Of a stretch of 36,631 bases of DNA, positions 1-8,726 are shown one piece after another (the first letter of the stretch is position 1; every line of letters begins with the position of its first letter). This stretch comes from Roseburia porci (GTDB taxonomy: Bacteria > Bacillota > Clostridia > Lachnospirales > Lachnospiraceae), in assembly GCF_009695765.1 (NCBI RefSeq), contig NZ_VUNI01000027.1, forward strand, positions 1 through 36,631, written 5' to 3'. The notes beneath the pieces were generated by a model, which worked only from the letters and a program-made list of their open reading frames with translations, was not told the DNA's origin and did not search any database. Both the position numbers and the translations under genes were made by a program.

Positions 1-123
1 CATGTGCCCACTTCTTTGGATACCCCAACGATGGAATGTCCAAAATCAGGGATATCATCTTTGTGTAGGTGTCTAAAAAATAGGCACTACACTAATTCAA
101 AATGTCCTTGACAAGGGGTACAG
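1..123. mobile_element. Possible insertion-sequence end (remnant)
   Basis: The + strand at 3-59 can be read as a short open C-terminal peptide ending in a TAG stop (last residues KIRDIIFV). It is followed by an inverted repeat, GTGTAGGTGTCTA at 63-75 against TAGGCACTACAC at 81-92. A compact palindrome, CCTTG-A-CAAGG, then lies at about 106-116. The acetyltransferase pseudogene on the minus strand loses its family-like sequence at about position 123, exactly where this block begins. That suggests an insertion sequence entered the 3' end of that gene and continues beyond the left edge of the window. The transposase family cannot be named: the peptide has only a vague likeness to IS256-type transposases. 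Confidence 0.3.
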
Positions 124-501
124 TTTAATTACTCTATTAACAGCTTCTGGCATTAAGCCTTTTCCCCAATAATCTTTACTTAATACATATCCTATTTCTC
201 TTCATACTAAATTCTCATACTCATCACTCAACGAAAGACTAAGCGTTTCAAGTCCTAATGAACCTATTACTTTATGATTTTCTTTCAATTCTAAAGCAAA
301 GGTCTTTTTCCCTTTAATAAACATCTCCAAAATTGTTTTTGATTCTTGAATTGATGTATGTGGATTCCATCCAGCCATTTGACCTACTCCCTCAACTTTT
401 GCATACTCAAAAAAGTCTTCTAAATCCATTTCACTCCATTCTCTAATGATTAGTCTATCTGTTTCAAGCACAACACCTGTGAAATCAACATTTGCATTCA
501 T
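124..501 (-). pseudogene. GNAT acetyltransferase (RimJ-like), broken
   Basis: The reading frame starts at the ATG at 501, preceded by GGAGTG, and opens with the RimJ/RimL-type beginning LETDRLIIREW. A TGA at 202-204 interrupts it. Reading straight through gives REIGYVLSKDYWGKGLMPEA, which is the acetyl-CoA-binding part of the GNAT fold in the same frame, so the TGA is a nonsense mutation (for example GGA to TGA) and not a natural end. Family-like sequence stops at about 123, where a possible IS end begins, so the C-terminal third is missing. Intact relatives acetylate the N-terminus of ribosomal proteins or small amines. The gene is AT-rich compared with the housekeeping genes nearby. Two independent lesions make function very unlikely. 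Confidence 0.75.
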
Positions 502-519
502 AAATCTATCACTCCTCAA

Positions 520-913
520 TCAATCCCGATTGGTTAATTTGTTTTATTATAACACATGTAAATTTGTTTATAAAAAAAGAGCAACCGAATTTTCTCGATT
601 ACTCTCTGTTCATTACTTCCATGATAATAATATCAACTCTTATTTGAAAAAAAAGATACGTGTGGTTAGTTCTTTGTTAGTCCATGGTTAGTCTTTTGTT
701 AATTTCCCGTTATCATTCAAATAGAACATACCGCTTTCCCCATAAGTTTACCACTCGTTACATTTCAGGTGCTTACCACTCAGACTTACCACTTTTCTTA
801 CCACTTTGAATCACGGTTTTGTGATATTTTGCGATACTTTACGAGGTTTTCTCTGTAAACATCAAATGCCTTCCATCCCTTATAAATCAAGCATTTCCGC
901 CACTTTCCAGTCA
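520..913. repeat. Gene-free stretch with phased short repeats, possible recombinase arm sites
   Basis: No credible gene lies here. On the + strand GTTAGT recurs with an exact 11-bp period at 665, 676 and 687, with GTTAAT at 698. TTACCACT occurs at 748, 773, 786 and 798; on the other strand this reads AGTGGTAA. The second motif resembles the AGTAGTAAA-type DR2 arm site bound by the N-terminal domain of Tn916 integrase (recalled from the literature, not searched). The repeats sit between decayed mobile DNA on the left and the 3' end of the rRNA methyltransferase gene on the right. That is where an integrated element would leave an attachment arm. No integrase gene is in the window. Confidence 0.45.
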
Positions 914-2119
914 TTACTTCTCGTCAACAACCTGGAAGATGAAGAACTTCAGATAATAACTCTCATCTGCAGCCCACAGGATTGGATGATCCGGTGCCTG
1001 CGTGCGGAATTCTACCTGACGCAGACGCTTATGCGTTGCCTTTGCTGCTTCACGGACCGTTTTTGCCAGAAGCTCCTGTGTCATGAAATGCGAGCAGGAA
1101 CAGGTTGCAAGATAACCACCGTCTTTGACCAGTTTTAAGCCCTTCATATTGATTTCGCGATAACCCTTGATTGCATTCTTTGTTGCCTCGCGGGATTTGG
1201 TAAATGCCGGAGGATCCAAAATGACTACGTCGTATTTCTCACCTGCCTGCGCAAGTTTTGGAAGCTCATCAAGTACATTTGCACACCGGAAATGTACCGT
1301 ATTCTCCAGATGGTTGCGCACCGCATTCTCGTTTGCCTGCTGCACGGCATATTCTGAAATATCAAGCCCGGTCACATCGGAAGCACCAGCGATTCCTGCA
1401 TTTAATGCAAAGGTTCCCATATGCGTAAAACAGTCGAGCACTTTTTTTCCCTTACAGATACGCTGCATTGCGAGACGGTTATATTTCTGATCCAGGAAAA
1501 ATCCGGTTTTTTGTCCATTTACGACATCCACCATATAATGCACGCCATTTTCAACGATCTCAACATTTGTATCAAATTCTTCACCGATAAAACCTTTGAC
1601 TTTGGCAAGCCCTTCCTTTGTGCGCTCATTTGCATCGCTTCGCTCATAAACTCCGCGGATCTGAATGCCATCTTCTGCCAGAATTTCTTTCAGAAGTTCC
1701 ACGATTCTGACTTTGAACTGCTCCATTCCGAGCGCAAGACATTCTACCACAAGCACATCTTCATATTTATCAATTACGAGTCCCGGCAAAAAGTCTGCCT
1801 CGCCAAAGATCACACGGCAGGATGAAGTATCTACTGTCGTCTTTCGATAATCCCATGCATTCTGTACACGCATACGTAAAAATACATCATCAATCTCCTG
1901 CTCCGGTTTCCTTGTCAGCATACGGATACGGATCTTGGAATTCTGATTGATGAAACCTTTTCCCATCGGATAACCGTCAAAGTCGTGTACTGTCACAACA
2001 TCTCCGTTTTTAAAGCGTCCTGTGATCGTGTCGATCTCATTGTGAAAGATCCACGCACCGCCTGCCTTGATCGTGCGTCCTTCTCCCTTTTTCAGTGTAA
2101 CTATTGTATGATTTTCCAT
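914..2119 (-). CDS. rlmI: Class I rRNA large subunit methyltransferase, RlmI type
   Basis: This 401-residue protein matches the RlmI/YccW family (COG1092), which methylates C5 of a cytosine in 23S rRNA using S-adenosylmethionine. The N-terminal roughly 80 residues look like a PUA RNA-binding domain. The central signature NGQKTGFFLDQ is at residues 201-211. SAM-binding motif I is VLDCFTHMG (227-235). Motif IV, LDPPAF, is at 301-306, and the CSCS at 340-343 fits the Cys-containing motif of m5C methyltransferases. AGGAG lies just before the ATG. The gene diverges from the glycosyltransferase and appears monocistronic. Assigning the exact target base to RlmI is by family analogy. Length is normal and nothing is missing. 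Confidence 0.88.
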   Translation of the reverse strand: MENHTIVTLKKGEGRTIKAGGAWIFHNEIDTITGRFKNGDVVTVHDFDGYPMGKGFINQNSKIRIRMLTRKPEQEIDDVFLRMRVQNAWDYRKTTVDTSSCRVIFGEADFLPGLVIDKYEDVLVVECLALGMEQFKVRIVELLKEILAEDGIQIRGVYERSDANERTKEGLAKVKGFIGEEFDTNVEIVENGVHYMVDVVNGQKTGFFLDQKYNRLAMQRICKGKKVLDCFTHMGTFALNAGIAGASDVTGLDISEYAVQQANENAVRNHLENTVHFRCANVLDELPKLAQAGEKYDVVILDPPAFTKSREATKNAIKGYREINMKGLKLVKDGGYLATCSCSHFMTQELLAKTVREAAKATHKRLRQVEFRTQAPDHPILWAADESYYLKFFIFQVVDEK

Positions 2120-2270
2120 TGTGTTCTCCTATGCTCTTAACCACTCCGGCAAAAAAACTCCTCTGCTTTTGCCATTGCGTACATTATAAAACAAAATACA
2201 TAGGAAAAAAAGAGAATTTGTAGTAGAATAAGACCAGTGAATAATTGCAAAATGACCAGGAGGCAGAATC

Positions 2271-3317
2271 ATGATTTCAATTAGTCTGTGTATGATCGTA
2301 AAAAATGAAGAACAGGTACTTGCACGCTGTCTGGATTCCGTCGCACCACTGATGGACGAGATCATTATTGTGGACACAGGATCTACAGACCGCACCAAAG
2401 AGATTGCTGCGAAGTATACTGAGCGCATCTATGATTTTGACTGGTGTGATGACTTTGCTGCGGCTCGAAATTACGCATTTTCCCTTGCGTCCATGGATTA
2501 CATTTATGCACCGGATGCAGATGAATATCTTGACCCGGTCAATCAGGAACGTTTCCTTATGTTAAAGGAAGCATTACTTCCGGAAATCGAGATCGTACAG
2601 ATGCGGTATGTGACCCCGACGGACTACAACACCGTGCAAAACTGCAAACGGGAGCTCCGTCCAAAGCTTTTCAAAAGACTACGCACCTTCACCTGGGTCG
2701 ATCCAATCCACGAAACGATCCGTACGGAACCGGTGATCTATGACAGTGACATTGAGATCATGCATCTTCCGCACAGTCTGCACTGCAAACGGGATTTTAC
2801 ACTTTTTGAAAAGGCATTCCACCGGGACGGCTCCCTCTCAGAAAAGGTTGCGTCCATGTATGCCAAGGAACTGTTCAAATGTGGGGAATATCCTGATTTT
2901 CTCGCTTCGGAAGATTTTTTTCTGCAGAACTATGAACAGACGGCTTCCCCGGAGGCAGCTTCTGTCCTCGCACATATTGCCCGGCTGAAAAATGACACGG
3001 ATTCTTTTTTCTCGATCTGTCTGAAAGACATGGCAGGCGATTCCTGCTCCGAAATCTGCTATGAACTCGGCTGCTATTATATGTCACGCCGCAATTACCT
3101 CGAGGCCTCGCTCTGGTTCTATAATGCAGCCTACGAGACCGAAGCTGTTTTAGATATCGAGATTCCGGGACAAAAAGCGCTTCTGGCGCTTGCCGACTGC
3201 TATCAGAATATGGCTGAACAATGTGATCCGGAATCCTATGAACATGACCGTCTGCTTGAAGATGCCAGTGACTGCCGTATGCGCGCGGAGAACTGGCATC
3301 TGCCGGAAGAACTGTAA
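2271..3317 (+). CDS. Family 2 glycosyltransferase with TPR-like C-terminal half
   Basis: The 348-residue protein begins with the GT2 pattern ISLCMIVKNEE, followed by DTGSTD and the metal/nucleotide-binding DADEY at about residue 83. These are typical of GT-A fold enzymes that transfer a sugar from a nucleotide-sugar donor. From about residue 190 on, the sequence is rich in alanine, leucine and tyrosine helices, resembling tetratricopeptide repeats. This matches the GT2+TPR architecture common in Clostridia. There is no membrane segment, so it is probably cytoplasmic. A good AGGAGG precedes the ATG by 9 bases. The acceptor is unknown; no cell-wall or peptide substrate gene is adjacent. The CoA-transferase gene downstream has its own promoter, so this gene probably stands alone. 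Confidence 0.8.
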   Translation: MISISLCMIVKNEEQVLARCLDSVAPLMDEIIIVDTGSTDRTKEIAAKYTERIYDFDWCDDFAAARNYAFSLASMDYIYAPDADEYLDPVNQERFLMLKEALLPEIEIVQMRYVTPTDYNTVQNCKRELRPKLFKRLRTFTWVDPIHETIRTEPVIYDSDIEIMHLPHSLHCKRDFTLFEKAFHRDGSLSEKVASMYAKELFKCGEYPDFLASEDFFLQNYEQTASPEAASVLAHIARLKNDTDSFFSICLKDMAGDSCSEICYELGCYYMSRRNYLEASLWFYNAAYETEAVLDIEIPGQKALLALADCYQNMAEQCDPESYEHDRLLEDASDCRMRAENWHLPEEL

Positions 3318-3342
3318 TACTTCTCTTCCAATATCTTCATAC

Positions 3343-3371
3343 TTGTAAATAGATGAGAAAAATGGTATGAT
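3343..3371 (+). promoter_or_regulatory. Promoter of the butyrate CoA-transferase gene
   Basis: TTGTAA (3343-3348), a 17-bp spacer and TATGAT (3366-3371) form a plausible sigma-A promoter 81 bp ahead of the CoA-transferase ATG. Only the spacing and the -10 match are strong. Confidence 0.55.
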
Positions 3372-3400
3372 AAGCAAGAACGATAAAAATTTAACAATCT

Positions 3401-3422
3401 TTTGCCATCCTACAATGGCAAA
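3401..3422 (+). promoter_or_regulatory. Leader hairpin before the CoA-transferase
   Basis: TTTGCCAT at 3401-3408 and ATGGCAAA at 3415-3422 form a perfect 8-bp stem with a 6-base loop in the untranslated leader, 20 bases before the ribosome binding site (AGGAGGT). No U-tract follows directly, so it is not a classical terminator. It could stabilise the mRNA or be an operator. Confidence 0.45.
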
Positions 3423-3452
3423 CAAAATAAGAGCAATCTTTAGGAGGTACAA

Positions 3453-4793
3453 ATGGGTTTTGCAGAAGAATACAAACAGAAACTTGTCTCTGCTGATAAG
3501 GCAGTAGAACTCATCAAATCTGGTGACTGGGTAGATTACGGATGGTGTACCGGTACTCCAGATGCCTTGGATAAGGCTTTAGCAAAACGTACAGATGAAC
3601 TGAAAGATATCAACCTGCGCGGTGGTATCCTTTTAAAACCACTTGCTGTTTTTGAACGTGAAGATGCCGGTGAGCATTTTACATGGAACTCATGGCATAT
3701 GGGTGGATATGAGCGTAAACTGATCAAACGTGGCTGCGCTTTTTATGCACCAATCCGCTATTCCGAGCTTCCACGTTACTATCGTGAATCTGCTACTCCG
3801 GATGATGTTGCAATGTTCCAGGTAGCACCAATGGATGAACATGGATTCTTTAACTTCGGACCAAATGCTTCCCATCTTGGAGCTATGTGTGAGACTGCAA
3901 AACACATTATTGTTGAGGTCAACGAGAATATGCCTCGTTGTCTTGGCGGTACCGAATATGGTGTACATATTTCAGATGTTACTTACATTGTTGAAGGTGA
4001 CAACCCACCAATCGGAGAACTTGGTGCAGGCGGTCCTGCAACTGAGGTTGACCAGAAAGTTGCAGAGCTTATCGTAAATGAGATTCCAAATGGCGCATGT
4101 CTGCAGCTTGGTATCGGCGGTATGCCTAACGCAGTAGGTTCCCTGATCGCACAGTCTGACTTAAAAGACCTCGGTGTTCATACTGAGATGTATGTTGATG
4201 CATTCGTTGATATTGCAAAAGCCGGCAAGATCAATGGTTCCAAGAAAAACATCGACCGTTACCGTCAGGCTTACGGATTTGGTGCCGGAACCAAGAAAAT
4301 GTATGATTACCTGAACGAAAACCCTGAAATGATGAGTGCTCCGGTAAGCTACACCAACGACATCCGTTCTATCGCAGCACTGGATAACTTCATTTCCATC
4401 AATAACTGCGTAGACATCGACCTGTTCGGACAGATCAGTTCTGAGACTTCCGGTCTCAAACACATCAGTGGTGCAGGCGGACAGTTAGACTTCGTTTTAG
4501 GTGCATACCTTTCCAAAGGTGGAAAGAGTTTTATCTGCTGCTCTTCCACATTTACAGACAAACAGGGCGTAACGCATTCCAGAATCCGTCCTACATTAGC
4601 AGAGGGGTCTGTCGTAACAGATACACGTGCCAATACACATTATGTTGTTACAGAGTATGGTATCGTAAATGTAAAAGGTCTTTCTGCATGGCAGAAAGCT
4701 GAGGCTCTGATTTCTATCGCTCATCCGGATTTCCGTGATGATCTGATCAAAGAGGCTGAGAAGATGAATATCTGGAGAAGATCCAACCGATAA
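3453..4793 (+). CDS. but: Butyryl-CoA:acetate CoA-transferase
   Basis: This 446-residue class I CoA-transferase moves CoA from butyryl-CoA to acetate, giving butyrate plus acetyl-CoA, the last step of butyrate formation in many gut Lachnospiraceae. Residues 75-85 read [11 protein letters not shown] and residues 249-258 read [10 protein letters not shown]. These are the two conserved peptides behind the usual diagnostic primers for this gene (known from the literature). [10 protein letters not shown] (220-229) is the CoA-binding glycine loop, and Glu245 in HTEM is the expected catalytic glutamate that forms the enzyme-CoA thioester. AGGAGG precedes the ATG. The gene has its own promoter and is followed after 24 bp by a metal-sensor gene. 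Substrate preference (butyryl- versus propionyl- or 4-hydroxybutyryl-CoA) rests on similarity. Confidence 0.92.
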   Translation: MGFAEEYKQKLVSADKAVELIKSGDWVDYGWCTGTPDALDKALAKRTDELKDINLRGGILLKPLAVFEREDAGEHFTWNSWHMGGYERKLIKRGCAFYAPIRYSELPRYYRESATPDDVAMFQVAPMDEHGFFNFGPNASHLGAMCETAKHIIVEVNENMPRCLGGTEYGVHISDVTYIVEGDNPPIGELGAGGPATEVDQKVAELIVNEIPNGACLQLGIGGMPNAVGSLIAQSDLKDLGVHTEMYVDAFVDIAKAGKINGSKKNIDRYRQAYGFGAGTKKMYDYLNENPEMMSAPVSYTNDIRSIAALDNFISINNCVDIDLFGQISSETSGLKHISGAGGQLDFVLGAYLSKGGKSFICCSSTFTDKQGVTHSRIRPTLAEGSVVTDTRANTHYVVTEYGIVNVKGLSAWQKAEALISIAHPDFRDDLIKEAEKMNIWRRSNR

Positions 4794-4817
4794 TGATAGC
4801 GGAGATGATCATTAATT

Positions 4818-5189
4818 ATGAAAGAAACGCACACGCACGTATTAGAAGATGGCACAGTCGTAACCCACAGCCATGAAGAATCCGGACATGTACATTCCAA
4901 TGATTCCCATGCACACGGCCATCCTCATCATCACGAAAATACCAAGGCTGTTCTAAACCGCATGAACCGCGCGATTGGTCATATGGAGTCCATTAAGACA
5001 ATGATTGAAAGCGGACGGGACTGCAGTGAGGTTCTGATCCAGATTGCAGCCGTGCGTTCCGCCATCAATAACATCGGGAAAGTGATCCTTGAAGATCACA
5101 TCAACCACTGCATTGTAGATGCTGTGGAGACCGGTGATGATCAGGCTTTGAAAGATCTCAACGAAGCGATCAATAAGTTTATAAAGTAA
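4818..5189 (+). CDS. csoR: CsoR/RcnR-family metal-sensing repressor with His-rich N-terminus
   Basis: The 123-residue protein has the all-helical DUF156 core from about residue 43 (NRMNRAIGHMESIKTMIE). Cys69, His94 and Cys98 have the same 25- and 4-residue spacing as the Cu(I)-binding Cys-His-Cys triad of CsoR. This favours copper over nickel (RcnR) or formaldehyde (FrmR) sensing. The first 40 residues are unusual, with 12 histidines in HxH patterns, and may buffer or deliver metal. CsoR proteins are DNA-binding tetramers that let go of the operator when metal binds. The gene begins 24 bp after the CoA-transferase stop with only a distant GGAG, and a terminator follows, so the two are probably co-transcribed. 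No copper ATPase or chaperone gene is adjacent. Confidence 0.82.
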   Translation: MKETHTHVLEDGTVVTHSHEESGHVHSNDSHAHGHPHHHENTKAVLNRMNRAIGHMESIKTMIESGRDCSEVLIQIAAVRSAINNIGKVILEDHINHCIVDAVETGDDQALKDLNEAINKFIK

Positions 5190-5191
5190 TG

Positions 5192-5217
5192 AAAAACCGG
5201 CATTTTGCCGGTTTTTC
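5192..5217 (+). terminator. Rho-independent terminator after the metal sensor
   Basis: The stem ACCGGCA/TGCCGGT with a TTT loop is followed by TTTTTC, starting 2 bases after the stop codon of the sensor gene. It closes the CoA-transferase/sensor unit. Confidence 0.88.
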
Positions 5218-5340
5218 TTATGCTTTCTTGTTCATATCTGATAATTCTTCAGACTATCTTAAGATATTTTTAGGAAAGTTTGCTCTTGCTTTTACACCGA
5301 TTTTTCATTATTCTATGGAATGTAAATTGGAGGTAAAAGA

Positions 5341-7485
5341 ATGAAAATTAATTTGAGTACGATCAAACAGAAATTTTTCACGAAAAAAGAGAAACAACAT
5401 TCTGAAAAATATTTACAGACAATTGCATTTTTAAATAAATATTCTTTAGTGTTCCACGCACTGTTATCCTGTGGGCTGATCTTCGTGATCGAATGGGTTT
5501 CAAGAAGAAGCTTTATTTCTGCCTGCACATTCGTAAGCGCACATACGCTGGCATATTTTTATAATGCCTTTATCATTTTTGCGTCGCTGACACTGGTATA
5601 TTTATTCCGAAGACGTGCATTTTTCCGTCTGTTTATATCCGCCTTCTGGCTGATTCTCGGAATTATTAACGGATGTATCCTTTCAAACCGTGTTACCCCG
5701 TTCGGTTACACTGATCTGAAATGTATCTCCGATCTTCTGACTATGACCAATACCAACTATTTCACAGCAACCCAGGCAACCTTTGTTGTGATCGGTGCTG
5801 CGATCTTCCTTGGCTTCTGCGTTATCTTCTTTATTAAAGGACCACGTTTCACCGGAAAGATCCGCCGCATTGTAGTTCCAGCTTCTGTTGTAGCTGTTTT
5901 ATTTGTAGCAGTTCCTACCGTTACTTCCGTTGCACAGAGCACCAATGTTGTAGCTACTTATTTTTCCAACATTGCCCAGGGGTATGAGAACTATGGTTTT
6001 GTATACAGCTTCTCTTCGAGCGTTGTTGACCGCGGTATGAAAAAGCCTTCGGACTATTCCGAGGCCAAAATCGATTCCATCGAAGAAACTGTAAACAGTG
6101 AGAAAAAAGAAACATCCATCAACAAAGACCGTGAGCCAAACCTTATTGTTGTACTGCTTGAGTCTTTTTGTGATCCGGATGAGATCAACTTCTTAAATGT
6201 AACCGGAGATCCAATCCCGACTTTCCATTCTCTGGAACAGAACTACTCGACCGGTTATCTGACCGTTCCTGTTGTCGGAGCCGGAACTTCCAATACCGAG
6301 TTTGAAGTACTGACCGGTATGAGCCTTCAGTATTTCGGTACTGGTGAATATCCACACAAGACGATCTTAAAAGAGGTTGACCGCTGCGAAAGCATTGCTT
6401 CTGATCTGAGCCCTCTTGGATATGGAACTCATGTTGTACATAACAATGGCGGTAACTTCTACAGCCGTGCCAATGCGTTCCAGAAAATGGGCTTTGATAC
6501 TTTTACAAGCAAAGAAATGATGGATATCCAGAACTACACACCAAACGGCAACTGGGCAACTGATGATATCCTTGTTGGCGAAACCATAAAAGCTATGGAT
6601 TCTACTCCGAACCAGTCTGATATGGTATACACCATTACGGTAAGTTCCCATGGTGATTACCCGACCACAAAACTGATCGAGAATCCGGTATATGCAACCT
6701 CAGGTGCTGCTGATGAAGGTGCCGAGAACGCATGGGATTATTATGTACACCAGCTTCATGAAGTAGATAACTTCATGGCAAACCTGATTGATGAAGTAAG
6801 CAAACGTGATGAAGACACCATGATCGTATTCTTCGGCGATCACCTTCCTACTATGGGACTGACCGACGATGATATGAAATCCGGTGATATTTATAAGACC
6901 AAATATGTAACCTGGAATAACTTCGGCCTTGAGAAACAGGATGCAGACCTTTATTCCTACCAGTTGCTTGCTCATGTAACTGACCAGCTTGGTATCCATG
7001 AAGGAACTATCTTCAACTATCATCAGACACAGATGAACAGCGAAGATTATTATGACGGATTTGAGAACCTTCAGTATGACCTTTTATATGGTTCCAGATA
7101 CAGCTATCATGGAGAGGACCTTTACCCTGCGAGCGATCTTGTTATGGGTATTGATGATATTGTGATCGACAGTATGCACGAATCCATCGATGGTTCGGAA
7201 CTGATCATTGAAGGAAGCGGATTCACCAAATGGAGCCGCGTCTATGTGAACGATGAAAAAGTCAGCACAACATACAGTTCCGGTAACTGTTTAACGATCG
7301 ATACAAGCGGATTAAAAGACGGTGATACGATTGTTGTTAATCAGGTAGGTTCAAGCAATACTATCTTCCGCAGTTCCAATGAAATGACTTACGAGAAGGC
7401 AGAGACCACTGAAAACACCGAAGGCACAGAAAGTACGGAGACTTCTGGTTCCGAAAACCAGGATTCCGATTCTGATGCTCAGTAA
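5341..7485 (+). CDS. LTA synthase-like sulfatase-fold membrane protein
   Basis: The 714-residue protein resembles LtaS/phosphoglycerol transferases, which take glycerol phosphate from phosphatidylglycerol to build lipoteichoic acid or decorate envelope glycans. Residues about 30-200 hold roughly five hydrophobic segments. The extracellular alkaline-phosphatase-type domain starts near 265. It has metal ligands in LLES (Glu274), the nucleophile in GAGTSN (Thr316) and the GDH motif at about 499-501. After the catalytic domain come about 90 residues resembling a small beta domain. The tail is rich in Thr, Glu and Ser (about 685-714) and looks surface-exposed. GGAGG lies 8 bases before the ATG. 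The gene is flanked by terminators on both sides, so it is monocistronic. Whether it polymerises LTA or modifies another polymer is not decided by sequence. Confidence 0.85.
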   Translation: MKINLSTIKQKFFTKKEKQHSEKYLQTIAFLNKYSLVFHALLSCGLIFVIEWVSRRSFISACTFVSAHTLAYFYNAFIIFASLTLVYLFRRRAFFRLFISAFWLILGIINGCILSNRVTPFGYTDLKCISDLLTMTNTNYFTATQATFVVIGAAIFLGFCVIFFIKGPRFTGKIRRIVVPASVVAVLFVAVPTVTSVAQSTNVVATYFSNIAQGYENYGFVYSFSSSVVDRGMKKPSDYSEAKIDSIEETVNSEKKETSINKDREPNLIVVLLESFCDPDEINFLNVTGDPIPTFHSLEQNYSTGYLTVPVVGAGTSNTEFEVLTGMSLQYFGTGEYPHKTILKEVDRCESIASDLSPLGYGTHVVHNNGGNFYSRANAFQKMGFDTFTSKEMMDIQNYTPNGNWATDDILVGETIKAMDSTPNQSDMVYTITVSSHGDYPTTKLIENPVYATSGAADEGAENAWDYYVHQLHEVDNFMANLIDEVSKRDEDTMIVFFGDHLPTMGLTDDDMKSGDIYKTKYVTWNNFGLEKQDADLYSYQLLAHVTDQLGIHEGTIFNYHQTQMNSEDYYDGFENLQYDLLYGSRYSYHGEDLYPASDLVMGIDDIVIDSMHESIDGSELIIEGSGFTKWSRVYVNDEKVSTTYSSGNCLTIDTSGLKDGDTIVVNQVGSSNTIFRSSNEMTYEKAETTENTEGTESTETSGSENQDSDSDAQ

Positions 7486-7502
7486 AATTTAAGCAAAAGA
7501 CA

Positions 7503-7546
7503 GGAAAGCCTCTATAACACGTTTAAAGGTGTCATAGAGGCTTTTT
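7503..7546. terminator. Bidirectional terminator between convergent genes
   Basis: AAGCCTCTAT and ATAGAGGCTT form a long stem with one internal mismatch, and T-runs occur on both strands. It lies between the LTA-synthase-like gene (+) and the LiaF-like gene (-) and can serve both. Confidence 0.85.
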
Positions 7547-7547
7547 A

Positions 7548-8243
7548 TTAGTTGAAGTATACATTTATCGCTCCGAAGTTTGTTTCGGCTTTAATCCGAA
7601 GCAGAGGAGCAGCCATATCTGCATTCGCCTGTCCATAGAAGTGAACGTCGCCAAAGGCTGCGTTCTGTTTGCAATCCACCCTCCATGTTTTTGGAATATA
7701 AAGATTGGTCTCTCCAAAATTATTTTCTACTGAAATCTCAGCTTCACCGTTTGCAATGACTGCATTGTCAAAATACACATTCAGTGCTCCGAAATTGTTC
7801 TCAATTGCAGCCCCGGTCAGATGATCGGTGTTGACATATTTGTTTGTCGAACCAAATGAATTCTCACATTTAATAAAATCACTGTCGGCGTAATTGTCCG
7901 TTCTGCAGGAACGAAATGAACCTTCCACATGTACGCGGTGTCTCCAGTTACGGAAGATCATATCCAGTCCACAGCTGATCAGAAGTGCTGAGAACAGCAA
8001 TATCCATGGTGTGATTGCTTCAATGTGAAGCAGATCATCATACATGCATCCCAGGATTGCCAGTGACATGATCGTTTCAAAAAAGCTTCTTTTTAAAATT
8101 CCATGGATCACTCCATATCCAAAAAATGCGGTAAATATGACCTTAAAAAATGGAAGCGCCGGAAGAAGCCCCATTCTGCTAACGATCAGATAAACAGCCA
8201 GTACTATGAGGACTAAGCCCCATCCTACATTTTTCTTACTCAT
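7548..8243 (-). CDS. LiaF-like four-TM membrane protein
   Basis: The 231-residue protein has a hydrophobic N-terminal half (about 1-105, four membrane segments). The C-terminal half is beta-rich and has repeated N-F-G motifs (SFGSTNKY, NNFGALNVYFD, NNFGETNLYIP, TNFGAINVYF). That pattern is typical of the LiaF/YvqF 'cell wall-active antibiotics response' domain. In bacilli LiaF restrains a two-component system that senses lipid II damage. Here the partner is a LytTR regulator whose stop overlaps this start by 4 bp (ATGA), indicating translational coupling and probably a regulator/anti-regulator pair at the membrane. No histidine kinase is adjacent. The role is inferred from family and context. 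Confidence 0.72.
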   Translation of the reverse strand: MSKKNVGWGLVLIVLAVYLIVSRMGLLPALPFFKVIFTAFFGYGVIHGILKRSFFETIMSLAILGCMYDDLLHIEAITPWILLFSALLISCGLDMIFRNWRHRVHVEGSFRSCRTDNYADSDFIKCENSFGSTNKYVNTDHLTGAAIENNFGALNVYFDNAVIANGEAEISVENNFGETNLYIPKTWRVDCKQNAAFGDVHFYGQANADMAAPLLRIKAETNFGAINVYFN

Positions 8244-8701
8244 TTTGATAACCTCTTTTCTTCTAATTTACTCATGAATGGTTTGAAATAACTTCGTGAT
8301 ACAAAAACTTTTTTCGGACTGCCGACAAATTCCACTTCGCTGGCACCCGTGATATTTTTATGAATGGACTGAATTCTGCCGATGTTCATGATGGTCGATT
8401 TGGAAACTCTCATAAAAGATCCGGGCAGTATCTCTTCCAGCTCATAGAGCCGCAGCTTTGTCTGATAGATCTGTTCTGCCGTGTGAACCGCAACCGCATT
8501 CCCGACTGTCTCGAAAAAGAGAATGTCTTCCAATGTGAGGTAAAACTCTGTTTCTCCTTTTGTTACCGCCATCTGCTGTCTGCTTCCAACTGCATCTGTG
8601 ATCTTCTTCTGAATCGAAAAAATATCTTCATTTAAGCTCTTGCAGTGGATCACGATCTCATCTTCTGTTAAGTTCTCATCAATCTCAATCTTAATCTTCA
8701 T
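8240..8701 (-). CDS. LytTR-domain DNA-binding regulator
   Basis: This is a 153-residue stand-alone LytTR protein. The C-terminal roughly 100 residues contain FYLTLEDILFFE, the pattern FMRVSKSTIMNIGRI and VEFVGSPKKVFVSRSYFKPF, the usual beta-strand DNA-binding fold that reads direct-repeat sites in the major groove. There is no receiver domain, so phosphorylation by a kinase is not expected. Control may instead come from the coupled LiaF-like membrane protein. CTCCT (AGGAG on the coding strand) sits 7 bases before the ATG. The promoter overlaps the large palindrome at 8740-8775. Target genes are unknown apart from likely self-control. Confidence 0.85.
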   Translation of the reverse strand: MKIKIEIDENLTEDEIVIHCKSLNEDIFSIQKKITDAVGSRQQMAVTKGETEFYLTLEDILFFETVGNAVAVHTAEQIYQTKLRLYELEEILPGSFMRVSKSTIMNIGRIQSIHKNITGASEVEFVGSPKKVFVSRSYFKPFMSKLEEKRLSK

Positions 8702-8726
8702 ATTCAGCTCCTCTGTTCATGTTTCC

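Noticed and set aside
665-805. CRISPR array
   Set aside because: The repeats are only 6-8 bp with no spacers of constant length; no cas genes are present.
748-805. DnaA boxes / replication origin
   Set aside because: TTACCACT does not match TTATCCACA and no replication gene is nearby.
2129-2428. 99-codon minus-strand frame between rlmI and the glycosyltransferase
   Set aside because: It lies across the start of the glycosyltransferase, whose family motifs and ribosome binding site are clear.
3389-3398. TTTAACAA-like sequence ahead of the CoA-transferase as a Rex redox operator
   Set aside because: Only one half-site is visible; the Rex box needs a facing TTGTTAA-type half, which is absent.
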